This document shows positions 8,041 through 18,120 of a stretch of DNA of 64,000 bases, piece by piece (the stretch's first letter is position 1; each line of letters opens with the position of its first letter). The notes below the pieces were generated by a model that was given only the letters and a program-made list of their open reading frames with translations, was not told the DNA's origin and searched no databases. Source of the stretch: Pseudomonas sp. MPC6. GTDB taxonomy: Bacteria > Pseudomonadota > Gammaproteobacteria > Pseudomonadales > Pseudomonadaceae. The DNA is taken from contig NZ_CP034783.1 of the NCBI RefSeq assembly GCF_006094435.1, positions 3,809,001 to 3,873,000 of the forward strand. The letters are read 5' to 3'. Both the position numbers and the translations under genes were made by a program.

Positions 8041-8610
8041 GGCCTCTTCGCTGGCAAGCCAGCTCCTACATTTGAACTGCGCCGGGCGCAGTATCTGTGT
8101 ACGACCCCAATCCCTTGATCTGCGCCGGGCGCAGTATTTGTGTACGACCCCGATCCCCTGTAGGAGCTGGCTTGCCAGCGAAAGCGGTGTGTCAGGCGAC
8201 ATTGATGCTGGATGTACCGGCCTCTTCGCTGGCAAGCCAGCTCCTACATTTGATCTGCGCCGGGCGCAGTATTTGTGTACGACCCCGATCCCCTGTAGGA
8301 GCTGGCTTGCCAGCGAAGGCGGCGTGTCAGGCGACATCGATGTTGGATGTACCGGCCTCTTCGCTGGCAAGCCAGCTCCTACATTTGATCTGCGCCGGGC
8401 GCAGTATCTGTGTACGACCCCGATCCCCTGATCTGCGCCGGGCGCAGTATCTGAGTACGACCCCGATCCCCTGATCTGCGCCGGGCGCGGTATCTGAGTA
8501 CGACCCCGATCCCCTGTAGGAGCTGGCTTGCCAGCGAAGGCGGCGTGTCAGGCGACATCGATGTTGGATGTACTGGCCTCTTCGCTGGCAAGCCAGCTCC
8601 TACATTTTGA
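8041..8610. repeat. Nested BIME array: REPs plus 43-bp palindromic repeats
   Basis: Seven REP copies in alternating orientation are at 8048-8070, 8159-8181, 8226-8248, 8294-8316, 8361-8383, 8515-8537 and 8582-8604. Between them are six copies of a 43-bp unit centred on the palindrome CTGCGCCGGGCGCAG, at 8077, 8120, 8255, 8390, 8433 and 8476. The tandem small units are spaced 43 bp and the larger composite unit 135 bp. Nothing here looks coding. The array fills the space between the nirB leader and the treS terminator. Confidence 0.9.
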
Positions 8611-8639
8611 CTTCGGTCCGAGCGCTGACATCGCGCAAT

Positions 8640-8674
8640 AAAAAACGCCACTCCGAAAACGAGTGGCGTTTTTT
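8640..8674. terminator. Bidirectional terminator downstream of treS
   Basis: A run of six As, then the stem CGCCACTC / GAGTGGCG with loop CGAAAAC, then six Ts. It lies 18 bp beyond the treS stop codon and works in either direction. Confidence 0.9.
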
Positions 8675-8691
8675 ATCCGGGCCATGCAGCC

Positions 8692-10758
8692 CTAGATCAT
8701 CGGCGAACTACTGACCACCCGCAGCGCCAGTCCTTCATAGGCATCCAGGGTGATGGTGAACTCGCCCTCAGCGGTGAGATCGCCCTCGACCCGCTCATTG
8801 ATGATGTCGACCACCGGCCCGGGCGCAATATTGGGCAGGTGCAGGGTTTCGGTGATCGGTGTCGAGCCGAAGTTCAGCGCGGTGATTTGCGTGCCTTTGC
8901 CGGCCGGCAACTCATGGACCATGATCAACAGCCCCGGATGCTCGACATCCGGCACCAGGATCTGGCGGCTGGCGGCGATATCGTAGGCGCGGCGCGCCGC
9001 GAGAATCTTCTGCAGCTGCGAGGCGAACGAATCCGGGTCGTCCAATTGACTGAGCAGGCTGCCATACAAGGTTTTCGCCCGCGGCATCTGCCCCGCCGAC
9101 AGCGGTGCATCGGGATTGAGATCGACCAGGTCGTAGGCACCGCGATGAATCCAGCGGGTATCGCCGTCGAGCATCAAGTCCGCGACCTGCTCCGCCGGCA
9201 ACGGCAGTGCACCCACCAGGTCCCAGCCCGACAGTGCGAACACCCCGGGTTGCATGGCGTTGTACATCACCAGCAGCAAATGAACCTGGCGGATCTGCTG
9301 GATATCCGCAGGGGTAATCGCGTCGAGGTCGCGAATGCCGAGCGCCGCGGTGATGATGCTGGCGGTGGTGCAGGACACGCCATTGGTGACGAACTTGAGG
9401 TTATAGGGCGCATGCTCACCGGCCAGGCGTTCGTACATCTGCTCGCGGATGTGCTCGCGCAAAATGTTGCCGGGAAAGGTCTGGCCCTGATAGAGGAAGG
9501 TGTCGTGGGCGTGCAGGGTCCAGAAATGCACCAGCTCCAGGGTCAGTTCGTCATGGTTCTGCAGGGCATGGATCAACGAGCCCGGGTCGATGCCGAGGTT
9601 GTGCATCTGACGCAGCATCAAACGCAAAAATTCGGTGTCGCCCATCAGCAACGCATGCTGGTAGGCCGGCCGGGTGATGAAGTCATACGACAGGTCGGCC
9701 CCACCGTGGGACATGGAAGCGATGTCGTCGACCGTCAGGTTCAACTCCTGAAAACTGAAGCCGCCAGCCTTACGAATCGCGCCGCCCAGCAACTGGTTGC
9801 CGGTGATCGACAAGGGGTGGCTTTCGGACCAGGCGGTGCCATCCAGCTTGCGTTCGACGCCGAGGAAACCGTTGGCGTCCAGGCGCAGGATCTTCGCGCC
9901 CATGACATCGATTGCATGCAGCGCGTCGCCGATGATCATCTGTTGCGCGGCGAAGGTCGGGTCCAGCCAGTTCAACGACGGTTGCCCCTCCTTGAAGTAA
10001 TGCAGGTAAACCCAGCGACGCGGCTTGCCGTCGACCCCGATCACCACCGATGTCGCGCTCCAGTCGGTTTCCTTGACCCCGGGTTCGAAGAAGATCACCC
10101 GCTGCAACTGGCCGACGATGTAATGTTTGTCCCGCAGCATGTCGACCTGCGGCGGACTGAGGTTCTGCGCATCGCGCCCCTCGGCAATCTCCGGCAGCAA
10201 CGGCCAGTCCTCTTCGCGGATTTCCACCATGTGGTAGAGCCCCGGATAGTCCTCATACGCCATCTCGGCCAGGCGAAAGTCCGCGCCTTTGCCCGTGTGC
10301 GAGGGGATTACGTCATCGATGATGACCGCGTTGTGCGCGGCGGCCATGCGGGTCAGCGCGTGAAGTTGCGCGTCGGTGCCCAGTTGCGGGTCGATGTCGA
10401 AGCTGATCCGGTCGAAATTGCCGTCGATCGTCGGGGTGAATTCAGTTCCCTTCAGGCCGCCAGAGCGTTTCAGCGGGCCATTGTGAATCCCCTGGATACC
10501 GATTTTCGACAGCGCGTGCCACAGGGCTTCATCACCCAGCGCTTCCAGCACGGTGCCCTCTTCCCGGGTGATGATGGATGCCGGGTACGCGGTGAACCAG
10601 ACGGACGCCAGGGCCGAAGCATCACGGGGCCGCGTATGGGCATAGGGCTGTTGCCACAATCGACCTTGCCCGGAGTAAAGCCTGGCTCGCTGCCTTGCGG
10701 CATACAGCATGGATTGCTCGACCAACCAGGTCACTTGGTTCTTTTCAGCAGCCGTCAT
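8692..10758 (-). CDS. treS: Trehalose synthase / maltose alpha-D-glucosyltransferase (short form)
   Basis: This cytoplasmic GH13 enzyme (688 residues) interconverts maltose and trehalose. It matches, in length and in remembered sequence, the 689-residue TreS of P. stutzeri CJ38 and not the longer TreS-maltokinase fusions. Recognisable GH13 parts are [16 protein letters not shown] (region I), [12 protein letters not shown] with the nucleophile Asp (region II), SFQELNL (acid/base Glu) and [11 protein letters not shown] (region IV). A C-terminal beta domain ends in [12 protein letters not shown]. It is monocistronic, with a strong terminator behind it. Trehalose formation as an osmolyte is the likely role; no treY/treZ or glgX genes are nearby. 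Confidence 0.92.
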   Translation of the reverse strand: MTAAEKNQVTWLVEQSMLYAARQRARLYSGQGRLWQQPYAHTRPRDASALASVWFTAYPASIITREEGTVLEALGDEALWHALSKIGIQGIHNGPLKRSGGLKGTEFTPTIDGNFDRISFDIDPQLGTDAQLHALTRMAAAHNAVIIDDVIPSHTGKGADFRLAEMAYEDYPGLYHMVEIREEDWPLLPEIAEGRDAQNLSPPQVDMLRDKHYIVGQLQRVIFFEPGVKETDWSATSVVIGVDGKPRRWVYLHYFKEGQPSLNWLDPTFAAQQMIIGDALHAIDVMGAKILRLDANGFLGVERKLDGTAWSESHPLSITGNQLLGGAIRKAGGFSFQELNLTVDDIASMSHGGADLSYDFITRPAYQHALLMGDTEFLRLMLRQMHNLGIDPGSLIHALQNHDELTLELVHFWTLHAHDTFLYQGQTFPGNILREHIREQMYERLAGEHAPYNLKFVTNGVSCTTASIITAALGIRDLDAITPADIQQIRQVHLLLVMYNAMQPGVFALSGWDLVGALPLPAEQVADLMLDGDTRWIHRGAYDLVDLNPDAPLSAGQMPRAKTLYGSLLSQLDDPDSFASQLQKILAARRAYDIAASRQILVPDVEHPGLLIMVHELPAGKGTQITALNFGSTPITETLHLPNIAPGPVVDIINERVEGDLTAEGEFTITLDAYEGLALRVVSSSPMI

Positions 10759-10929
10759 ATAAACAATTACCTATTGTCGGGGTGAAACCGCAATCGGCCA
10801 TTGCATCGGTATCAATGGCTCCGCTCGTCTTTATATGAGGCCCTGGCGTGGCATTCGTTGCATCACGGCGGTGTGATAGGCGCGCTGTCATGCCTGGCGA
10901 GGCGGGTCGGCCGGGCCAGAAGCCCGGCT

Positions 10930-13638
10930 TCAAGCGTCCCAAGCCGCCGGTGCATCCACGTCAATGGCATAGCGCGCAATGGCCTCGGCACAGACGCCGG
11001 CGTCGAGGCGGCCCTCGTGTACCAGTGCAGTCAGCGCACTCAAGACGAGCTGATAACGGTCCACTTCAAAAAACCTGCGCAGCTGGCTACGGGTATCGCT
11101 GCGACCAAAACCATCGGTGCCGAGCACGGTGTAAGGGGCCTTGAGGTAGCTTGCGATCAGCTGTGGCAAGGCGCGAACGTAATCGGTGCAGGCAATGATC
11201 GGTGCCGCGTCGTCGAGCGAGGCCTGGACATGGCTGCGGCGCGCGGGCTGTCCGGGGTGAAGGCGATTCCAGCGCTCCACTTCACGGGCATCCCGTGCCA
11301 GCTCGGAAAAGCTGGTAACGCTCCAGACCTGGCTGTCGACCTCCCAATCGCTGGCGAGCAACTCGGCGGCGGCCATCACTTCGCGCAGGATGGCGCCGGA
11401 GCCCAACAGCCGGACTGCGCCGCGCGCGCCCTCGCCTTGATGCCGGGCAAACAGGTACATGCCCTTGATAATCGCCTGTTCGACGCCTTCAGGCAGGGTG
11501 GGCTGCGGGTAGCTTTCGTTCATCAGGGTGACGTAATAAAACTCGTCGACCTGACGCTCCAGCATCTGGCGCATGCCGTGATCCAGGATCACCGCAAACT
11601 CACCGGCGAACGCGGGGTCGTAGGCACGGCAGTTGGGCACCATCGACGCCATCAAATGGCTGTTGCCGTCCTGATGCTGCAGGCCTTCGCCCCCCAGCGT
11701 CGTGCGTCCCGCGGTTGCGCCAAGCAGGAACCCGCGAGCCCGCTGATCCGCTGCCGCCCAGATCAGATCGCCAACGCGCTGGAAGCCGAACATCGAGTAA
11801 TAGATGTAGAACGGCAGCATCGGCAGGCCATGCACCGAATAGCTGGTCGCGGCGGCCACCCACGAACTGATGGCGCCGGCCTCGCTGATGCCCTCTTCGA
11901 GAATCTGGCCATTGAGGGCTTCGCGATAACTGAGGATCGAACCGATGTCCTCCGGTTCATAGCGCTGCCCCACGCTGGAATAGATACCGATCTGCTTGAA
12001 CAGGCTGGCCATGCCGAAGGTCCGCGCCTCATCCGCCACGATCGGCACGATTCGCGGCCCCAGTGGCTTGTCCCGCAGCAGACCGCCGAGCATCCGCACG
12101 AAGGCCATGGTGGTGGACATTTCCTTGCCTTCGGCGGTGAGGGCAAACCCGGCGTAGCTGTGTACATCGGGCACGGCCAATGATGACTCGCAGGTCGCAG
12201 GCCGCGACGGCATGTACCCGCCCAATGCATGGCGGCGTTCATGCAAGTAGCGCATTTCCGCACTGTCTTGCTCGGGTTTGAAGAAGCTCAGCGAGATCGC
12301 CTGCTCATCGGTCAACGGCAGGTTGAAACGGTTGCGGAACGCGAGCACTGCCTCGTTATCGAGTTTCTTCTGCTGGTGCACGGTCATCTTGCCCTGCCCC
12401 GCAGCGCCCATACCGAAGCCTTTCTTGGTTTGCGCCAATATCACCGTGGGCTGCTTGCCCTCGCGCAGTGCACGTTGATACGCGGCAAAGATCTTGACCA
12501 GGTCGTGACCTCCGCGCTTGAGACGGTCGATCTGCTCGTCGGTCAGGCCCTCGGCCAACGCCGCCAACGCCTCGTTCTGGCCGAAGAATCGATCGCGGTT
12601 GAAGCGTCCGTCTTTTGCCGCGAATGTTTGAAACTGGCCATCGACGGTGCTGGACAATGCCTGGACCAGCGCGCCGTCGTTATCCCGGGCAAACAGTGCA
12701 TCCCAGTCGGAGCCCCAGACCAGTTTGATGACATTCCAGCCGGCACCGCCAAACAGCGCCTCAAGCTCATCGATGATGCGCCCGTTGCCCCGGACCGGGC
12801 CGTCCAGGCGCTGCAGGTTGCAGTTGATCACCCAGACCAGATTATCCAGCCCTTCACGCGCCGCCAGCGTCAGGGCCGACATGCTTTCCGGCTCATCCAT
12901 TTCACCGTCGCCGAACACCCCCCAGACGGTCCTTGCGCTGGTGTCTTGCAGGCCGCGGTGCTCCAGGTACCGCATGAAGCGCGCCTGGTAGATCGAATTG
13001 ATCGGCCCGATCCCCATGGAGCCGGTCGGGAACTGCCAGAAGTCCGGCATCAGCCAGGGGTGCGGATAGCTCGACAACCCCCGGGCGCCGTTGGCGCGCG
13101 CGCCTATCTCCTGTCGATAGTGCTGCAGATCCTGTTCCGCCAACCGTCCCTCGAGAAAGGCCCGGGCGTAGACGCCAGGTGCCGAGCGCGGCTGGTAGAA
13201 CACCAGGTCACCGCCGGACGTTTCGGTTCGGGCCTTGAAGAAGTGGTTGAAACCCACTTCGAACAGGTCCGCGGCACTCGCGTAACTGGCGATGTGGCCG
13301 CCCAGTTCGCCATAGGCGTGATTGGCCCTGGCAACCATGGCCAGGGCATTCCAGCGCATGATCGATGCCAGGCGCTCTTCGATGGCCAGGTCCCCTGGAA
13401 ACACCGGTTGTTGTTCAACGCTGATGGTATTGATGTAGGGCGTGCCGTGACTGGGCCGCCAGCCGATGTCTGAAGCGCTTGCCACGGCCACCAGCATGTC
13501 CAGGATCTGCCTGGCCTGTGCGGTGCCGCCGTGCGCGATGACCGATAGCAACGCATCGCGCCATTCAGCGATTTCTTGAGCGTCTTCGGGGATCTGCCCC
13601 GGTAACCGGGTGTGAAGATCGGACGGGTTCATGGGCAT
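10930..13638 (-). CDS. Homodimeric 2-oxoacid dehydrogenase E1 (AceE/MdeB type)
   Basis: This 902-residue thiamine diphosphate enzyme belongs to the homodimeric pyruvate dehydrogenase E1 family. The ThDP motif GDGEMDEPES ... NCNLQ is present near residues 240-275. Other family blocks are SYPHPWLMPDFWQFPTGSMG, QTKKGFGMG and EGLQHQDGNSH. No E2 or E3 genes adjoin it, so it is a second copy and not the housekeeping aceEF locus. MdeB of P. putida, an E1 acting on 2-oxobutyrate from methionine, is the closest known precedent for such a stray paralogue, but no methionine gamma-lyase gene is visible. A LysR regulator lies 48 bp upstream on the same strand. The substrate is unresolved between pyruvate, 2-oxobutyrate and similar acids. 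Confidence 0.88.
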   Translation of the reverse strand: MPMNPSDLHTRLPGQIPEDAQEIAEWRDALLSVIAHGGTAQARQILDMLVAVASASDIGWRPSHGTPYINTISVEQQPVFPGDLAIEERLASIMRWNALAMVARANHAYGELGGHIASYASAADLFEVGFNHFFKARTETSGGDLVFYQPRSAPGVYARAFLEGRLAEQDLQHYRQEIGARANGARGLSSYPHPWLMPDFWQFPTGSMGIGPINSIYQARFMRYLEHRGLQDTSARTVWGVFGDGEMDEPESMSALTLAAREGLDNLVWVINCNLQRLDGPVRGNGRIIDELEALFGGAGWNVIKLVWGSDWDALFARDNDGALVQALSSTVDGQFQTFAAKDGRFNRDRFFGQNEALAALAEGLTDEQIDRLKRGGHDLVKIFAAYQRALREGKQPTVILAQTKKGFGMGAAGQGKMTVHQQKKLDNEAVLAFRNRFNLPLTDEQAISLSFFKPEQDSAEMRYLHERRHALGGYMPSRPATCESSLAVPDVHSYAGFALTAEGKEMSTTMAFVRMLGGLLRDKPLGPRIVPIVADEARTFGMASLFKQIGIYSSVGQRYEPEDIGSILSYREALNGQILEEGISEAGAISSWVAAATSYSVHGLPMLPFYIYYSMFGFQRVGDLIWAAADQRARGFLLGATAGRTTLGGEGLQHQDGNSHLMASMVPNCRAYDPAFAGEFAVILDHGMRQMLERQVDEFYYVTLMNESYPQPTLPEGVEQAIIKGMYLFARHQGEGARGAVRLLGSGAILREVMAAAELLASDWEVDSQVWSVTSFSELARDAREVERWNRLHPGQPARRSHVQASLDDAAPIIACTDYVRALPQLIASYLKAPYTVLGTDGFGRSDTRSQLRRFFEVDRYQLVLSALTALVHEGRLDAGVCAEAIARYAIDVDAPAAWDA

Positions 13639-13686
13639 CTCCCCGGGTCATGGTTGATTCAGTAACAGGATAGTCCTGACATGGCG

Positions 13687-14556
13687 TCAGAGCTGAAAGC
13701 CGTGCCCGATCAACCCCGCCAACACATCCCCCGCTTCACTCAATGTCCCCGGGGCCAGCATCAGTCGCAGTTCATGCACCGGCAATTCAGGCAACCCGTC
13801 CGCCGTGGTCAATACGCGCATGCCTGGCCGCACTTGGGCGCGGTCGACGATGCCGACGGCCAGTCCGGCTTCTATGGCGGTTTCCAGGGCGGTGACCCCG
13901 GCACTCATGATGACCACCCGCCAGCGTCGGCCCAGTCGGCTAAGCGCGTCTATCGCGACACTTCGATACGGACAGCCCTTGCCGTGCAAAGCCAGCGGCA
14001 CCGGCCTGGCGAGATCCAGCCGATAGTCGTGGGCGGCGACCCAGACGGGTTGGGTGATGCCCAAGGTCTTTATGCAGCGCGCCTCGGCTGCAGTCGCCTC
14101 AACCGGCTCCACCAGCAACGCCAGATCCAGTTGCCCGCGCTGCAGGCGAGTGTTCAAGCGTCCGCTGGAACCGGTTTCGACCTCCAGCTCAATGTGGGGA
14201 AAGTCCGCGGTCAAATGCGGCAGCGTACAGCCCAGTACCGCACCCGCGTACTCTTCGGAGATGCCCAGCCTGACCCGGCCACTGGCCACCGGCGTGCTGA
14301 AGCTGGCGAGCATCCGGTCGTGCAGCAACAGGAGCTCGGCGCTTTGCAGGGCGAAGCGACGGCCCAGGGGAGTCAGGTTGACCGTCTGGTTGTCACGCTC
14401 CAGCAAGCGCCCCCCTGCCAGGGCTTCCAGGCGCCGCACATGCAGACTGACCGCCGATGGGCTTTTGTTCAAAAAGCTCGAAGCCGCCAGGAACTGCCCA
14501 AAGCGCACGATCGCATGAAAGGTGCGCAGCAGTTCAATATCGATCGTTTCGGCCAT
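13687..14556 (-). CDS. LysR-type transcriptional regulator
   Basis: The 289-residue protein has an N-terminal winged helix (about residues 5-64, with SSFLNKSPSAVSLHVRRLEALAGGRLLERDN) and a LysR effector domain. The start at 14556 has AGGAT upstream and places the helix in the usual position; an ATG 18 bp further up is possible. It is divergent from the EamA exporter with 99 bp between, so it may control that exporter, and it lies directly upstream of the E1 gene on the same strand. The effector is unknown. Confidence 0.9.
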   Translation of the reverse strand: MAETIDIELLRTFHAIVRFGQFLAASSFLNKSPSAVSLHVRRLEALAGGRLLERDNQTVNLTPLGRRFALQSAELLLLHDRMLASFSTPVASGRVRLGISEEYAGAVLGCTLPHLTADFPHIELEVETGSSGRLNTRLQRGQLDLALLVEPVEATAAEARCIKTLGITQPVWVAAHDYRLDLARPVPLALHGKGCPYRSVAIDALSRLGRRWRVVIMSAGVTALETAIEAGLAVGIVDRAQVRPGMRVLTTADGLPELPVHELRLMLAPGTLSEAGDVLAGLIGHGFQL

Positions 14557-14655
14557 GATTGATAAATCCTGCACCAGTTGTGCTGATCGTATCGTTTGAT
14601 TGCATCACCTGTTCATTCATACCATCGAACTGAGCCCACTGTCAGGTGCCATTCG

Positions 14656-15579
14656 ATGAACGTCACTGCCTCCCGCTTATCGCTGCTGACCAGCAGCTTG
14701 CTGTTGTTGGCCATGGTCGTCAGCTGGAGCTCCGGCTTCATCGGCTACCGATATGTGGCCGATCAGGGCAGCGTCTACCTGGCCACGCTCTGGCGTTTCA
14801 TCCTGGCAGCGGCTGTATTGCTGCCCTTCGCCTGGACGGGTTTGCGCGCCTTGCGTCGCCGCGATCTGGTGCATCAAGGACTGCTGGGGCTGTTCGCGAT
14901 TGGCGGCTATATCGGACCGATCGCCGCCTCCATTCAGCTGGGTGTAGCGCCAGGCACGGCCTCACTGATCGCCAATCTGTTGCCACTGACGATCGTGGTG
15001 TTGGCCGGTAGCGTGCCCGGGCAGCGCACGCGTGGTTGGCAGTGGCTGGGACTGGCCCTGTGCCTGACCGGCATGCTGGTGGCCAGCGCGGCCAGCGTCG
15101 AATGGGACGCGACGAATCTGTGGGTGTATAGCTTGCCGCTGCTGGCAGTCCTGTCCCTGGCGGCGGCGACGCTGTACCAGAAAGCACTGCCCGGGGCCTC
15201 GATGTCCGCCCTGACTGCGCTGTTCATTCAAGTCTGTGCGGTGATCCCGGTGTTTGCCGTGCTGGCGGGCCTTGAAGGCGAAATCAGGCCGCCGCTGAGG
15301 ACAGGCTTTGCAGTGGGCGTGGTGTGGCTGGTGGTCTTTGCGACGCTGGGTGGCTACGGATTTTACTGGCTGTGCCTGCAGCGTTTCAGCATCCAGCGCA
15401 TCAGTGGCGCCTTGTTCCTGACCCCGCCGGTGACCATGATCTGGGCCTGGCTGCAGTTCGGCGATCCGTTGGCCAGCAGTGCATTGGTGGGCGTGGGATT
15501 GACGCTTTTGGGATTGCCATTGCTGGGGATGAGCCCGGTGGAGCCGCTTTGCGCCGGCAAGGCCAGCCGGGTCGGGTAG
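14656..15579 (+). CDS. EamA/DMT family exporter
   Basis: The inner-membrane protein has 307 residues and about ten hydrophobic segments in two EamA repeats. The first repeat begins MVVSWSSGFIGYRYVADQG, typical of RhaT/EamA proteins; the second ends VTMIWAWLQFGDPL. This superfamily mostly exports amino acids and metabolites. The ATG at 14656 was chosen because the hydrophobic repeat begins directly after it. Divergence from the LysR gene suggests local control. Confidence 0.88.
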   Translation: MNVTASRLSLLTSSLLLLAMVVSWSSGFIGYRYVADQGSVYLATLWRFILAAAVLLPFAWTGLRALRRRDLVHQGLLGLFAIGGYIGPIAASIQLGVAPGTASLIANLLPLTIVVLAGSVPGQRTRGWQWLGLALCLTGMLVASAASVEWDATNLWVYSLPLLAVLSLAAATLYQKALPGASMSALTALFIQVCAVIPVFAVLAGLEGEIRPPLRTGFAVGVVWLVVFATLGGYGFYWLCLQRFSIQRISGALFLTPPVTMIWAWLQFGDPLASSALVGVGLTLLGLPLLGMSPVEPLCAGKASRVG

Positions 15580-15613
15580 CGCAGAACCCGCTACCCATTG
15601 TCTTGCCAGCGCG

Positions 15614-16525
15614 TCAGAACGGTATGGTCAGTTTCATCCGGTACGCGTTGCCTTCAGCCCGATTGCGCACCTCGGTTTCCTGCTCCCATTTGGCGGTAAG
15701 AAACCATCCCGAGTGGCTGGTGTACTTCACCGAGGGACCGATGGCGAGCGCCCGGCCCTTGTTATCGTCGATACGGTCACCGTGCTGTCGATCGTCAGTC
15801 GTCTGATACAGCATGTAGCCGCCGACTCCGACCACCCAGCCATTGCCAAAGCCCCAACCTACTGCGTAATCCACGTGCAGTTCCTGGCCGGACCGGTAGT
15901 CCGTGGCATCATTGCGCAGGTTGAAGTCATACATGGTTTTTGCATCGACGTTGAGCCCGTTCGGATCAACGTAGGACACTGCCAGCACCGGTTCGATCAC
16001 CCAATAATTGCGGCCGATATTCGCCAGGTCGCCGCCATCATACTCCCCCGAAGGAGCGATGAAATCCAGGGCCAGGATGCTGTGCAGTTTCTCGCTGTGA
16101 TGAAAGCCCAGTGCCGGGCCGAAGATGATGTCGCCCAGCCCCTGCTTGCTCTGTGACTGGCCATTCACTGTAACTTTGAGATCCACTAACGGCACTAAAG
16201 CATGAAAGGCCAGGCTGCCTCCCAGTACCTGTTGCTCGGTGACCCAGATCAGCCGTGGTGCCACCGAGTTGGCCCGCACGCGAAAATCCACCGGCACTTT
16301 GTCGCCGCGATTATCGCGCAGGGAGTCAGCCTCGTAGTGGCCGACAAAAAACTGCGAGTACAGACCCGGCGGCGGCATCGCGCCGGACATGTAGTTTTCC
16401 GCCCCCATCGGGTAGGAAGACCCACCGTTCTCGGCGGCATGAACCCCGGCGCTGGTGGCTGCCAGCAGGCTTAGCCCGGCATGCCACCATTGCCTTGCAC
16501 GTGTCGCTCTGGATACAGCATTCAT
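15614..16525 (-). CDS. SphA/MetA-pathway outer-membrane beta-barrel protein
   Basis: The product has 303 residues with a signal peptide (about residues 1-30, ending VHAAENG) followed by alternating beta-strand sequence and a C-terminal Phe (MKLTIPF), typical of outer-membrane barrels. It resembles the family named for a protein encoded with phenol meta-pathway genes (SphA family, PF13557); blocks such as GLGDIIFGPALGFHH and ALDFIAPSGEYD fit. The ATG at 16525 was chosen because the signal peptide begins there; upstream in-frame codons are not conserved. It follows dmpP by 100 bp on the same strand, so it may be the last gene of the phenol operon and help aromatic entry. Confidence 0.85.
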   Translation of the reverse strand: MNAVSRATRARQWWHAGLSLLAATSAGVHAAENGGSSYPMGAENYMSGAMPPPGLYSQFFVGHYEADSLRDNRGDKVPVDFRVRANSVAPRLIWVTEQQVLGGSLAFHALVPLVDLKVTVNGQSQSKQGLGDIIFGPALGFHHSEKLHSILALDFIAPSGEYDGGDLANIGRNYWVIEPVLAVSYVDPNGLNVDAKTMYDFNLRNDATDYRSGQELHVDYAVGWGFGNGWVVGVGGYMLYQTTDDRQHGDRIDDNKGRALAIGPSVKYTSHSGWFLTAKWEQETEVRNRAEGNAYRMKLTIPF

Positions 16526-16625
16526 AGTCAATGACCTTTTTGTTGTTTTTATAGGCAGCCAGACACAGCCGATCACGGAGCAATCGGCGATGTCCGGCTT
16601 TTTCGGGAACACAGGAACGGTGGAT

Positions 16626-17687
16626 TCAGATGCGTTTGAACAGCGCCGATCGCGTACCCTCAGTGGTGCCATCGGCGGCGCTGTAGAACCGCTCCATAAA
16701 GATGTCGCGCTCGAACAGTCGCCCTTGCATCAGGCAGGTAATCGCCGAATCGATCATCAGCGGTGGCCCGCACAGATAAGCCTTGCGATTGCTGAAACGA
16801 CCGTCGAAGTACTGCCTGGCGGCGTCATGCACGTAGCCGTTGAACCCCGTCCATTCGCTGTCTTCTACCGCCTGGCTGAGCGCGGGCACGTAGGTGAAGT
16901 TGGCGTGAACGCTCGCCAGCGACTCGAACAAGGTGCGATTGTAGAGCTCGGCACGATTGCGCGCCCCCTGGAACAGGACGATCTGACGCGTATCGCCGGA
17001 CTCCAACAGGTCGAGAATCATCGACTGCGGACTCGACAGTCCGGAGCCGCCCGCGATGAAAATCAAGTCACCGCTTTGTGAGGTGCGCACAAAAAACTGT
17101 CCATACGGCCCGGACAATTGCACCGCGTCGCCGACCTTCAAGTCGTCATGAATTTTGCCGGTGGCCAGTCCGCAGTCGACCCGCCGCACATGCAGTTCAA
17201 TCTCATCGGCGCGACTGGGCGGGTTGGCCAGGGAAAATGCCCGCGTGCCTTCAATCCCGGGCAACTGCAGGTTGATGTATTGGCCCGCCTGGAACGCCAT
17301 GGGTCGATCAAGCTTGAGATGCACGCCCTTGATCGTCGGCGACAGGTCGACCAGCGCGCTGACCACCGCCCGATAGTCTTCGACGGGATGCCCGAGGAAG
17401 TCCGGGTCGGCATCGATATCCGCCTCGATCACCATGTCGCTTTGCGGAATCGCACAACAGGCCAGCACCTTGCCTTCGTCACGCTCGATATCCATCAGCG
17501 CAAAAGACGAGGCCGCGCCCAGGTCCGCTTCGCCTTCAAGCACCTGGACTTTGCAGGTGGCGCAAGTGCCATGGCCGCAGGCGAATGGCAGCCAGACACC
17601 CTGGCGCAGCGCCGCCTGGAGAATGGTCTGGCCCTCCTCCACGTCGATCTGCTCGCCCGTGGGTTCGATGGTTACTTGGTAGCTCAT
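16626..17687 (-). CDS. dmpP: Phenol hydroxylase reductase component P5
   Basis: This cytoplasmic reductase (353 residues) passes electrons from NADH through FAD and a plant-type 2Fe-2S cluster to the diiron hydroxylase. The N-terminal ferredoxin domain has CGHGTCATCK and the fourth Cys in ACCAIP. The FAD-binding block is RAFSLANPP (in place of RxYS), and the NAD domain starts with IAGGSGLSSPQSM. Length and order match DmpP/MopP/PhlF. It begins 10 bp after dmpO. Confidence 0.94.
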   Translation of the reverse strand: MSYQVTIEPTGEQIDVEEGQTILQAALRQGVWLPFACGHGTCATCKVQVLEGEADLGAASSFALMDIERDEGKVLACCAIPQSDMVIEADIDADPDFLGHPVEDYRAVVSALVDLSPTIKGVHLKLDRPMAFQAGQYINLQLPGIEGTRAFSLANPPSRADEIELHVRRVDCGLATGKIHDDLKVGDAVQLSGPYGQFFVRTSQSGDLIFIAGGSGLSSPQSMILDLLESGDTRQIVLFQGARNRAELYNRTLFESLASVHANFTYVPALSQAVEDSEWTGFNGYVHDAARQYFDGRFSNRKAYLCGPPLMIDSAITCLMQGRLFERDIFMERFYSAADGTTEGTRSALFKRI

Positions 17688-17697
17688 TACCCGGTCC

Positions 17698-18057
17698 TCA
17701 GTTGAAGCTGTCGGCGATGCCGTTCAAGCCAGGGGTGTCGAGGTGCAACAGGCTTTTGTGATCGATGCCGTTATCGATCAGGCTTGCTGCATTGTCGGGG
17801 GTGAACGGATGATCGTTCAGGCGCCACAGTGCCTGGCTGAAGTCCACCTGCGCTGCATCCGGATGCTGGGCGATCGAAGGTTTGACCACCTGTTCGATAA
17901 AGTCGGCGAACGGCATCGCCGGTGGTAGCGGGAAGGTAAAAGGCGCGCAAAACATCAGGTGTTTTTCCCAGCACAGGTACACCAGTTGCAGGCCATGGAA
18001 GTTTTCCTGGCGGTCCAGGGGTTGGGCCTCATAGGCACCAATGGAAGTCACGGGCAT
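17698..18057 (-). CDS. dmpO: Phenol hydroxylase subunit P4
   Basis: This 119-residue protein matches DmpO, a small subunit of multicomponent phenol hydroxylase. The recognisable part is the N-terminal MPVTSIGAYEAQPLDRQENF with CWEKHLMFCAPFTFPL after it. It sits between dmpN and dmpP in the standard order. The exact mechanistic role of P4 in the family is not fully settled; it assembles with the hydroxylase. Confidence 0.93.
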   Translation of the reverse strand: MPVTSIGAYEAQPLDRQENFHGLQLVYLCWEKHLMFCAPFTFPLPPAMPFADFIEQVVKPSIAQHPDAAQVDFSQALWRLNDHPFTPDNAASLIDNGIDHKSLLHLDTPGLNGIADSFN

Positions 18058-18120
18058 GATCTTGTCCTTCTTGTAATGTGGGCGTGAAGCAGACCCGCAG
18101 GCCCGCTTCGGCGCATGGCT

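Noticed and set aside
8041..8610. Possible CRISPR array
   Set aside because: Repeats are spaced regularly, but the spacers are themselves repeats (REPs and 43-bp units), orientation alternates, and no cas genes are present.
8839..10785. Long open frame (about 650 codons) antisense to treS
   Set aside because: It mirrors the treS codons in a high-GC gene, has no recognisable domain and no ribosome site. TreS on the minus strand explains the region fully.
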